In this document: piece after piece, positions 39,301-48,080 of the stretch
How the letters are laid out: each line of letters begins with the position of its first letter
Position numbering within the stretch: the first letter of the stretch is position 1
Notes under the pieces: model-generated
Seen by the model: only the letters and a program-made list of their open reading frames with translations
What the model was told of the DNA's origin: nothing
The model's database searches: none
From: Crambe crambe
Taxonomy: Eukaryota; Porifera; Demospongiae; Poecilosclerida; Crambeidae
Direction of reading: 5' to 3'
NCBI GenBank assembly: GCA_963924555.1
Contig: OZ004586.1
Span: 2,046,001-2,110,000, forward strand
DNA length: 64,000 nt
Made by a program: the position numbers and the translations under genes

Positions 39301-42300
39301 TTGGAGTCTTTTGGAATGGGAATAAGATATTTGCTTAAAGGAGACCCAAGATGCAATGCAGACACATTTGGGGAAATGGGTGCCAATGGTGAACGTCCCT
39401 GTGAATTTGATGGACTAACTAAATCGGCTGAATTCATAGGTGGAGTTTCTGGCACACTAGTTTCAGGTGATGAGAATAGAGGTGGTGACTCAAATTCAGG
39501 TGGAGTATCTTCAGCCAATGGTGATGAACTTGAGGTACTAGAAGTTGAATTGGAACTGGCATCAGAAGTTGAACTACTTGAGGTTTGTGATGAGGAAGAG
39601 GAGGAGCTTTGGGGTGGAGTTTCAGAGGAAGAGCCACCAAGGTGAGACTCTGCTAGTCCAGTTGGAGTAGATTCGATGGAGCAAAGTGGATCAGCAACAG
39701 TTAGTGCTTCAGGATGCATAATAGATAGCCACTGCTCATAGTGATCGTCATAGAGATCATATCCTTCTTCAAAACGTCGAGAAAACAAAGTTTCTTCTTC
39801 ATTGGAAAAAACTGGAGTGACCTTTGGACTTTCACTGGCAGAGTCCTTGCTGCCAGCACCAGGTTCGGTGGTGGAATTCACCTTTGAATTTGTGCAGTTG
39901 TTCTTGTCACACCGTATGTCCATACCCTCAGCATCATCACAATGAGGAAACCGTTTCTTGACACTCCCAGGATCAAATGGAATGATGCCTGCACGACGAA
40001 ACCCAGCACAAATTGTTTCAGGTGTACAGGTCTTCATCCAGGCCTTTGCGAACAACTCACAAAAGTTGTATTTGGTAACAATTCGACCTGGAGCAGCCTG
40101 GTAATATTCATGACATACATGACCCCAGTTGATCTTCAGAGGCCCAAAGAAACTTACATCAAGGGGCTGCGCCTCATGTGTAGTATGAGGCGGGAGGCAG
40201 AAAATAATGATTTCGTGGTCTTTCGCAAACTTGATGGTCTCAGGATCATAGTGAGAACTATGACCATCAACTAAGAGTAGCAATGGACGTCCTGGAACAG
40301 CGTGCAAGAGAAAATGTTCAACAAGCCATCCATGAAACAGGCCTTTGTTTGTCCATCCTGTGTCGCTCAAGCCATACCGACTGCCAGGTACTTCACCACG
40401 AGTCCACTCATAGTTCAGCTGCTTGGCATCAAAGATAATAAATGGTGGAAGCGCCTGTCCTGTCCCACTGCAGCAGCCAAGGACAGTAATTTGTCCCTTG
40501 ATCCCAGCACACCTATAGCGAACCTTCTTTTGTCCTTTTGCTGCCAGAACTTTTGGTGGCTTCGGATCCAATGGTATACCGCTTTCGTCCATATTGTATA
40601 TCCTTTCAGGACTATCTTTAAAGTCAAATTCCTCAAAGATTTCTTTCAGAAGATTAAAATAGTGTGTCAAATTTTCTTGACTTGTGGCCCTCATTCGAAC
40701 ATGTCCAGTTGCATCTCCAGAGCGAAGAGAGAGCTTGGGGTGACGTAAACGAAATTTTTTAAACCAACCATCACTGATTCGAGACTTACGCAGGAGCCCT
40801 TTATCAACAGCAACTTTCTCGACCATGGATTTAACTTGGCTTCTGGTCTTCCCATAACCAAGTTGGCTTGACTTAATAAGATATGATTCTAGCTCCATCT
40901 CTTCATCTTCAGTGAGATAGGAAGAACGGCCAGGCTTATTACCATCCACTACTCGTCCAGATAACCTATCTTTTAGAGTAGATGGAGGTACTCCATGGTC
41001 TCTAGCTGCCCTATTTATGGAGACGGAAACACCCGATTCAACAGCTCTGACAGCAGCTTCCATCTGCATTCTCGTCCATTGCATACGCTTTGCTGGCCTT
41101 CGACTTAGACTAGATGACTCTTCTGGCCTTGAACTAGGTAGGTTTGTTGGCTTAAAGCCGCCTTTCTTCTTCTTTTTGGAGTATCGTGGCATGCGCCTGT
41201 AATGACAAAAAAATAACATCAAATACTAAAATCTACAAAATGAATCTTTAATATAGCTAAATTCAACTACAACTACCTTGAATAAGCACTGATTGCACAA
41301 AAAAAGAGCAGAATAAAGACAGCAGTAACAACTACAAATTATCACATGTCCAACATTCCGTTAATTCTCCCGTACACTTCAACTGATATTCGGATACTTT
41401 GTTGGTCGATAATAGATCTGGAAATGGTCGATAGTAGTACCCAGTCGATAGTAGATTGCTTACGCTACACACAGTACAATGTTACATCTCTAATGCACCA
41501 CAGGGTGACTGCACAGTAAGTGGGCAGTTGTTTTTCACTTCTTCTGATCAATTATCAGAATCACATACCCTGTCCTCCTATACTTGCTGATGCAATTTCA
41601 ATCTCGGCAGCATTCAGTTTTACTTGTTTGGTCGACTTAATCACCTATACACATAAATAAATACACACACATACAAGCAGTACCAAGCTAGAGAAACACT
41701 ACATATAGCTAAAGTGTTGGCTACCTCCGCAGTGATCTCCAGTTTTCCTTTGAAAATGAATGTGGATAGATTTGGCTGGAGCTCCACTTTGTAGTTACGA
41801 GGAACTACATCGGTGGGAAGACGCTGAAAGGGCTTCTTCTCTTCTGCCATATTCCTTACCTTGGACTCATCAGAGATGTCAGTCCCAAGTCCAGAAGTTA
41901 ATATGCTTCCATCGCATGTTAAACTAGTGGCCACACTTATTCCAGTCACATCTCTGATCATACCAAACGCTGAGTCAGCATCATCATCACCGCTATTCAC
42001 TTGAAGGGCAGTAGTCATTGGTTGCAGAGTAGGGGAGGAAGGATCTGGACAGGGAGAAAGATATTAAACTTGACCATACTTGTGTCTGAACTGTCACTGT
42101 TTTCACCTTCACTTTCAGCATCAGCTCTAGCTAGATGCACAAAATAGTTTCACTGTTACCATAGCAATGGCAAATATCACAGGCACATAATTATACTGAT
42201 CATGATTCTCATGCTCTAGCTATCAGTAGCTATACCTGATTCACTATTTTTAGCTGCCTCTTCATCATCTTCATGTTCTGTTATTTTTCCTGCTAGAGAT

Positions 42301-45178
42301 ACGAGATTCAATGATTTTTCTCCATAGGTGATGTTGAGGACTCCCATGTTTCTCAGAGCTTGCTGCTCTTCTCTGGTTAGCTTCTGGATCATCTCTTCTG
42401 CACTGGGCAAGGCTCTGAATGTCAGTTGGATGCAGCCGAGATCTGTTTTCAGCAATCTCAAGTGATGTTTACCTATTGCTAAGTTGAGATCAGAGCAAAG
42501 CTTTTTCAATTCATTCACTGTCATTGTTTTGAAGTTGCACTCCTCTATTTTGAATACGAGGGTCTTTTCATTTTCCTCCTTGTCACCAAACATGTTGCTA
42601 GGACACTCACAGACTCTGCGTCTTGCATACTTATTGAACTTAGTTATATATGCCTTCATTTCCAAGTTGAGTTTATGTTCTTCTTCTTCAAAAAAGCAAC
42701 CAATGAGTAACTCAATCAAAGTATAGTCAATGAATGACCAATGTTTCCCTTTCTTATCAAATACTTTATCAATTGAGTCACATTCCTTGAATACTTCACA
42801 GAATCTTGGATCATCTTGGGAAAAAACATTAATTACTTTTTCTGCAGTTATTCCTGACTCTTTCAATGCCTCTTTTAGATGCAACTCAAGAGCTATAAAG
42901 CTATGCTTTATTTTGGTGGTATCTCTCATCAAAGAATAAATGTAGTTTGTTCGCACATGTTCGGACATGTTCTTAGAGAGAAATGGAAAGAGAGTAACAT
43001 CTGCAGAAATACTAGTTTTTCTAAACATGTAGCCAGGATTATACTGTTAGCCTCCCTATATGAACCAGCTGAAAGAGCTATACTCACTGCACATGCTATA
43101 GCTACATCATTGTTTTCTTCATATGATTGTTCCATGACAATGATGTTAGTTGAGTTTAATAAAACAATGGCATGCAGGGTTTCATACAGGAATTTGGATA
43201 AAGGGGGACTATGCATGTGGGCATGCTTGTGTGAGGAGTTTAAGACACATTCAGTAATTGGTTAAGGGGGGAGGGGGGGAAGTTTCAATCAGAGGGGGGA
43301 TCTCCCCCCTTTCCCCTTCCGCTGAAACCCTGGTATGATTATAGCTTGGTGAAACATAATTAAAAGTGAACAAGTATGTATTTTTTCCAAGGCACCGAGG
43401 TGATGGAGGTACGTTTCACACACAATGATGCATAATGATGCGTATCAAGCATGTGCATTAGCTCTAGATACGAGGTCTACTACAGTACTAAGGACAAACA
43501 GACAGACTCGGGCTCAAGCTTGCAGTCACTATGCAGTAACTCCATACCATGAAGAGAGTGCCATCTTTGCCAACAAATTATGACATGCAGAGAACTGACT
43601 AAAAGATAGCAGTAAACAAAAACAACAGAAATTTCGAACTAGTAACTATTTGAAGTGCCAAAGAGAGAGCCATGGTGAAGGAGAATGACTTTAAGGCTTC
43701 CAAACAATGAGAATCCAGTACACATACTTCAATCAAGCTATGCGTGAGAATAACCATTCAAAACGGCAGTTCGAAAGCATTGAACAGCAAGAATTAGCCT
43801 AGCTAGCTGTGTAAATACTAACCTTACTACAATAAGCCATGTTGCTCAGTGTGCATTATTTAGAAAGTTTAATTATAATCAAGGTTGCACTGAAGTGCCG
43901 AGGCATTCCTAGTCTTTAAAAGTGGGAAATATATACTTCATAATTATTATGGTTCTTCCAGGCCCACAATCGATAATGAATAGCTATTCCAAAATACCTG
44001 ATTGTTGAGAAGTCTGAATATATGGCCGAATATAGTTTGCTTCAATATCCTTGGCAAGAGCAGGGAGCTGTACTGGACGTGCATTTAGTGCAGAGGAAAG
44101 ATTCTTCCATGTTGGTTCTGAACCTTGACCTGCCAGCCAATCTATCAGCATCTGACTGAAGCACTCTGCTGGATTGTTACTGCACTTTTTTCTTATTGCT
44201 TCAAGAGAGGTAGCATTCAGTTCCAACTCCACCCCCAAATCAAACCACTTTACTTGAGCATCCCAAATACAATTCCGCACTTTTTTCAGGTCATCCATCA
44301 CCAACGGAGCTAAATGACATGATACAATGATTAATGGCTAGCTGAGTTCACAAGAGCAGTCCAGTATATATATAGTAACTGACTAAACTTAACTTCCAGC
44401 AGTACCTACTTCACTGAGTATTATTTATTTAGCTATCATCATCATTATTGCTAAAGATAATTGCAGCGAGTGAGCGAAGCGAGTGGGCTGACTCTCAGGT
44501 CATGACTCATTGAAATTTTAAATATATATATATCTAGGTCTACACTCCAAAATGCCCCAGGCATACTTAGTATGTGTCTCGTGCAATAGTAGCGGCGCAT
44601 GCTCCAGTTGCAATTGCTTGATTGATTTCTACATCCTTTGTATATAGCATGGTGGATAGTAGGGCTAGGCTTATCTAAGTGGATTGTAGGCACTAGACAT
44701 ATCCAAGTGCTTTGTGGTAAGTACTTAGCTTTCTATGCATGCAGCTGCCTGCCACTTAGCTACATAACACAACAGCAAAGCACAAATGAACTATCAGCTC
44801 AACATTTCTACAGCCTTTTGGGCAGCAGGCACAAGAGGCTTATCTAAGCGGTTTGTAGGCACTAGGCTTATCTAAGTGCTTTGAGGTAAGCATGTATGCA
44901 GCTGCCTGCCACCACTTACATGACTCTAGCAATATCAAGCACTGAAGCCTATCAGCTACTTTAATTGCTCACTGTCAAATGCTGCACATTGCTACAGATA
45001 CTCAACAGCAAATGAAAATCGTTGAAGAATACTTGCTTGCTCGCTCGCTGTCAACTGAATGTTGAACATTGCCCTAGTAGTGGGATTGGCAATTGGGGGT
45101 GTTACCGTGTATAAGGCTGTACAATAAGTGAGATAATATTGTCATTACAGAGTAATGGCAAAACTTACTCTCTGACAT
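31405..45178 (-). CDS. NPEPPS: DEATH domain - Y-shared domain - puromycin-sensitive aminopeptidase fusion (AP1)
   Basis: Twenty-two minus-strand exons join in phase into 1305 residues: 45169-45178, 43998-44309, 42236-43000, 42080-42130, 41725-42044, 41569-41644, 37666-37970, 36951-37145, 36500-36630, 36156-36261, 35927-36100, 35364-35468, 34875-34935, 34586-34695, 34458-34521, 34269-34402, 34046-34180, 33504-33723, 32971-33170, 32083-32190, 31670-31825, 31405-31584. Residues ~8-100 form a DEATH domain ([24 protein letters not shown]). Residues ~108-360 are homologous to the family-Y domain. An acidic/Ser linker follows. Residues ~445-1305 are a full M1 aminopeptidase: GAMEN near 711, zinc site H747-E-L-A-H751 and E770 (HEXXH-x18-E). 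The family trims peptides in the cytosol. MAEEKKPF at ~445 aligns with the start of ordinary NPEPPS, so an internal promoter making the enzyme alone is possible. A pogo element sits in intron 6. Confidence 0.85.
31613..31650. repeat. (GA)n microsatellite in the last AP intron
   Basis: A GA tract (CT on the coding strand), close to the acceptor of the last AP exon. The copy in unit 2 (about 55960-55995) is two bases shorter. Confidence 0.9.
32195..32304. repeat. (TATG)n microsatellite in AP intron 19
   Basis: A tetranucleotide repeat just upstream, in the transcribed direction, of the acceptor of AP exon 20. The paralogous tract is at 56540-56649. Confidence 0.95.
32345..32505. mobile_element. 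Short hairpin MITE in AP intron 19
   Basis: The ends ATTCACCT and AGGTGAAT enclose an almost perfect ~26-base inverted pair (CCCCTTGATCATTCGC to its mirror GTGAATGATCAAGGGG). The duplicated unit carries it at 56690-56850. A related older copy surrounds the MITE in DNAJB11 intron 7. Confidence 0.75.
32685..32875. repeat. Short tandem repeat TCTTAATAAGGG in AP intron 19
   Basis: About twelve units of roughly 16-18 bases built on TCTTAATAAGGG(T/C)(G/A). The copy in unit 2 is at about 57030-57220. Confidence 0.9.
36332..36393. repeat. Poly-G tract in AP intron 9
   Basis: About 62 bases, almost pure G on the + strand (poly-C in the AP pre-mRNA). The unit-2 copy (60677-60780) is about 42 bases longer and broken by scattered A. 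Both lengths could be assembly estimates. Confidence 0.85.
38203..41465 (-). mobile_element. Pogo-type DNA transposon, 3263 bp, TA target duplication
   Basis: Inserted in AP intron 6. The ends are GCGTAAGC on the left and GCTTACGC on the right, each followed inward by CTACTATCGAC in inverted orientation. Extra copies of that 11-mer or close variants lie inside both ends (near 38415, 41428 and 41443) and may be transposase-binding sites. TA flanks both ends. The second unit has the empty site (GCAGGCTACACACAG near 62586). The offset between the units changes by 3265 bases, exactly the element plus one TA. It encodes one transposase on the AP-sense strand. Confidence 0.93.
38736..41192 (-). CDS. 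Pogo-family transposase with C-terminal PHD-like finger
   Basis: Intact single-exon frame of 818 residues from [10 protein letters not shown]; an upstream ATG in frame (41222) is less likely. Domains: a Psq-type helix-turn-helix near residues 35-85 ([24 protein letters not shown]), a CENP-B/Tc5-type DNA-binding helix-turn-helix near 90-165, then a DDE superfamily nuclease domain with acidic residues in [16 protein letters not shown] and [10 protein letters not shown] (the last pair spaced DD35D, as in pogo). A Ser-rich segment and a highly charged Lys/Glu region follow. The end is a Cys4-His-Cys3 PHD-like finger (CVFC, CACD, WVHERC, CPFC). It would cut and paste the surrounding element. The intact frame suggests recent activity. 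Confidence 0.92.
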   Translation of the reverse strand: MPRYSKKKKKGGFKPTNLPSSRPEESSSLSRRPAKRMQWTRMQMEAAVRAVESGVSVSINRAARDHGVPPSTLKDRLSGRVVDGNKPGRSSYLTEDEEMELESYLIKSSQLGYGKTRSQVKSMVEKVAVDKGLLRKSRISDGWFKKFRLRHPKLSLRSGDATGHVRMRATSQENLTHYFNLLKEIFEEFDFKDSPERIYNMDESGIPLDPKPPKVLAAKGQKKVRYRCAGIKGQITVLGCCSGTGQALPPFIIFDAKQLNYEWTRGEVPGSRYGLSDTGWTNKGLFHGWLVEHFLLHAVPGRPLLLLVDGHSSHYDPETIKFAKDHEIIIFCLPPHTTHEAQPLDVSFFGPLKINWGHVCHEYYQAAPGRIVTKYNFCELFAKAWMKTCTPETICAGFRRAGIIPFDPGSVKKRFPHCDDAEGMDIRCDKNNCTNSKVNSTTEPGAGSKDSASESPKVTPVFSNEEETLFSRRFEEGYDLYDDHYEQWLSIMHPEALTVADPLCSIESTPTGLAESHLGGSSSETPPQSSSSSSSQTSSSSTSDASSNSTSSTSSSSPLAEDTPPEFESPPLFSSPETSVPETPPMNSADLVSPSNSQGRSPLAPISPNVSALHLGSPLSKYLIPIPKDSKSTRKTGRATVLTSKECLDMLEEKKRKKEKEAEEKEERMRVRKRRKLEREELQKKKKEERLERQQKAIANKKRQPQRRGRSKSKGNNSGDPANNSASTSSCGNPGDPGHDNVTTIDLPVQGTASEPCLETPDSDQEEAYECVFCYGSFCADGEEWVMCACDRWVHERCMEDVSIDENGAERFCPFCLN
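43260..43997. other. AP intron 2
   Basis: This interval lies between the DEATH exon and the shared-domain exon of AP. Apart from G/A-rich sequence at 43262-43315 I see no gene, RNA or clear repeat in it. AP intron 1 (44310-45168) is likewise non-coding; it contains a short imperfect duplication around GCTTATCTAAG and GTAGGCACTAG (44668-44890). Confidence 0.5.
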
Positions 45179-45373
45179 CTTGATGTCACCACACAGGGAG
45201 AGGTTGAGGGTGGCCACCAGATGAGGAATTCGAAGGTATTTCGAGTGGGGGAAGATAAAGTGTCTGGATGAGGTGTGGCCGACTTGACGAGGTACGAGCC
45301 CCGCCCCCTAAAAAAGCAGTCTGGCCCAGGCCCGCGAGACTAGCTCTCAAATTCGGGCCTATGATACACACTC
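45179..45373. promoter_or_regulatory. Short interval between AP1 (minus) and truncated Y3 (plus): candidate AP promoter
   Basis: Only 195 bases separate the AP start codon from the point where Y3 homology begins. The interval is GC-richer than its surroundings and contains GCCCCGCCCCC (a GC-box on the minus strand). It is the obvious AP promoter and may act in both directions, because Y3 has lost its own promoter and start codon. The Y promoter block seen at 23041 is not present here. Confidence 0.5.
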
Positions 45374-47700
45374 TATGTTAGCGGCAGTGCCGAGTATTCA
45401 ACGCTCCTCGAACTCACATCAACACTTGTTAAGGAAATATCTGGAGATATTGTCTCAGTTACTAATGAATTAGTAGCGAAGGGTTTGGTCCCACCGTCAA
45501 GGATGACTTCAGAAAAGGATTCACAGACAAAGGCCACTGAATTAGTACACGAAGTCATCAATAAAGTTGAATTATATCCAGAGAAGTTTGATGTGTTTGT
45601 TGGCGTCCTTGAAGGTTCTGCTCATTTTGAAGATATAGTTGAATTGATGTGCAAGAAACGAGATCAACTGAAAAGTGCACAACAGCTGGCAGGTACATAA
45701 TTTATTACCACAAGTAGTCAGTAGCTAGATAGCTTGATCCTTAGTTATACTGGACAGGTGTCACAGCACTCCTCACCCTTTCCCTCCTCTACGTACTGGC
45801 TTCATTCATTGATGCCATAACACCCTCCTACAATTATTTACAGGTGATGATTTATCTCTGCCTTTGTCACCTGAAATTCATGAAGATCTCAAACAGCAAC
45901 TTGAGCATAATCTAAGGGATATCAAGAAACAGTTTGCACATTTCGTCTCTGCTATTCATGAATCTATTTTTGACCAGGACATAAATCCAGATAAATTTTG
46001 TTTTTTTCTTCTGAGTCTGAATGCATTTGATCATGATAAATACCCAAAGCTCCTTTCTGATGTTGAGAATGAACTAAAAAAAGAGACCACAGTTAGTGGC
46101 ATGTTCAATTTCTTGATACAATACAAATTAACTTCTTTTTTGAACTACGATATTATCCTGAGTATTATTGATAAGTATGGCACTGAAGGTGATAGAGAGA
46201 GATCTGAAGAATATGAATTAAAATTGGAGGAATATATCAAGAAGCATAAAATATCAGAATTTGCTGAAATTATTGAACCAGATTTACTGCAAAGGAGTTT
46301 TGATGCAAGGGTGAAAATGGTTCTCAAAATTGATGTCGAAAAGTGTGCAGAGTTAGCCAATCTCCGTGACCTAAAACTTGCACCAGCTGATGCTTTGAAA
46401 CTAAACTCATCTGCCCTATTTCTCTATAGTGTTAGAGATGGCTGTGTGGTTGTGACATTTCTCATTCCAGTATCAACTGCAGAAGTTGTCTTCTGCGAAA
46501 GCAAAGAGTTCACTGTGAAACGATTAGAAAAATTTAGTACATTTTCTCTTCAGTGGTTGGAATGTGGTGATTTCCAGTGGTTCAATTCAAAGGTTAGTTA
46601 TTTGTACCATTCTAACTTCAAGCATGTTTAGTTGACAGCAGTGCAACGAAAAATGAACTCACAACATATGAACTATTGATTGGTTAATGGTTGTAGCCAT
46701 GCACCACAATACTGCTTTCACCTTGGGCTTAAAGTGAAGTTTGGGCTCAAGCTCCACATGATTGAAGAGGTAGCTATGCCTGCACCTCTCAGCATCGGTC
46801 ATGTAGATTTTGGTCTTACAAAATTTTAAGTGAATTCCAAGAGTATTATTCATGGGAAAAGTTTAAGTGACTTGTGCCTTGAGTATTATAATTACCACTG
46901 TGTGTCACTGAGCCATACAATAATAATATTATTATATGTAGGTCGTTGCTAATAATATGAGAGGATCAGATGAACTGAATGACGAAGACAAAGAGGAAAT
47001 AATCATTAAAGTTCAGCCAAACTTGTCACAAAGTTCAAGAGTTCAGCCAAATGAAGAGATAGCGCTAAAAATTATACCTCGGAAGGCTAAAGTTTGTATT
47101 TTGTTATCTGCATTTTATTTCACTTTACTACTTTTTCTCTCTACCTCAACAATGCGTTCAAGTCATGTGGGAATAATAATGCGTTCGCATTCAAGTAATC
47201 TGAAAATAGACATCTCAACAATGTGTGTGGAAATAGTGAAACAACAGAAACAATCTATACAACTGAACAAACATGTAAACAATATATTAAACAAGCAACA
47301 GCCACGCCTGTCGAGTATTGATTATAAATTCCTACAGCATATGAATTTAACAGAAACTCTTAGAATATTGAAATACAAAATTGAAAAACTCCTAGGTGAC
47401 TTAAGAGATAGGCTATCTGATGAGAAAATGGAGGCAAACAATGGGAAAATTTGTGGATTAAGAGTTGAAATATCAAAGCTCAGAAAAAGACTGGAAGTCA
47501 ATCTCAAGTCAAAAATTAGTTGGATAGGAGATGGACGATTCCAGAAAATCAGATGTGGCTGGTGGGGTTGGCGTAGATGTAGCTTGCGGACAACCAATAA
47601 AGAACGTTTACATATTCACAAAGAAATTGATGAAAGTTTACAGATCATTATCCAGATAGCAAAAGATACCGAGTACAGATGGAATAGTCTATGTACATAA
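45374..47700 (+). CDS. Family Y copy Y3, 5'-truncated at the start codon
   Basis: Exon equivalents are 45374-45692, 45844-46592 and 46942-47700, all in phase and free of stops. Homology begins at TATGTTAGCGGCAGTG, just after the position of the usual MATSR start. The upstream frame has a TGA, so the first usable ATG is at 45503 (MTSEKDS). This would remove about 43 residues of the CARD-like domain and give 565 residues. The shared domain, hydrophobic segment (VCILLSAFYFTLLLFLS), diverged repeat units and coiled-coil-like, basic tail are intact. A chimeric 5' exon from the AP promoter side cannot be excluded. It is functional only if expressed from a new start. Confidence 0.65.
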
Positions 47701-48080
47701 AATGTGTGATGTGAATGAAAATCATGTTCAATTTTGTGTACAATGCACACCTAGATCACCTACTAGGCTAGTGTGTGCATTGGGACATTTTAGTGTATAT
47801 AATATTATTATAATGTACAGTGTAGCTAGCTATACTATAATATTTTTTCCTGATTTCACTTATTACAAAGAAAATTTTACCTATGATATTGTGCTCTTAC
47901 ATGCAGATTTGTGCCTTTCCAAAAAAATAACGAATAACAATAAACCATTCAACCCAATATTAATCGAACTCTCCTCAAAGAGATAGTAATGAACCCAGCA
48001 TACAGCTCGTAGTTAGCTATAGCTATGTACTGGTCTCTTTTTTCCTTAATGAGGACCACCCCTTCTACAATTATTTACAG
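47701..48080. other. Y3 3' flank and left junction of the second duplicated unit
   Basis: No gene. 47700-47990 repeats X-upstream-type sequence (A-rich tract, GTGCACACC-type repeats). At about 48040 the sequence CTATGTACTGGTCTCTTTT (also upstream of X3, near 51610) joins ACCACCCCTTCTACAAT, which belongs to Y intron 1 (compare 23603). This is the tandem-duplication breakpoint. Confidence 0.7.

Noticed and set aside
39052-39645. 197-residue + strand frame within the transposon
   Set aside because: It lies antisense to the Lys/Glu- and Ser-rich part of the transposase, with no start context or similarity of its own.
41725-42044. A separate aminopeptidase gene starting at MTTALQ or MAEEKKPF
   Set aside because: The upstream acceptor and phase join this exon cleanly to exons 1-4, so one fused gene is the simpler model. 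An internal start remains possible and is stated as the refuting alternative.
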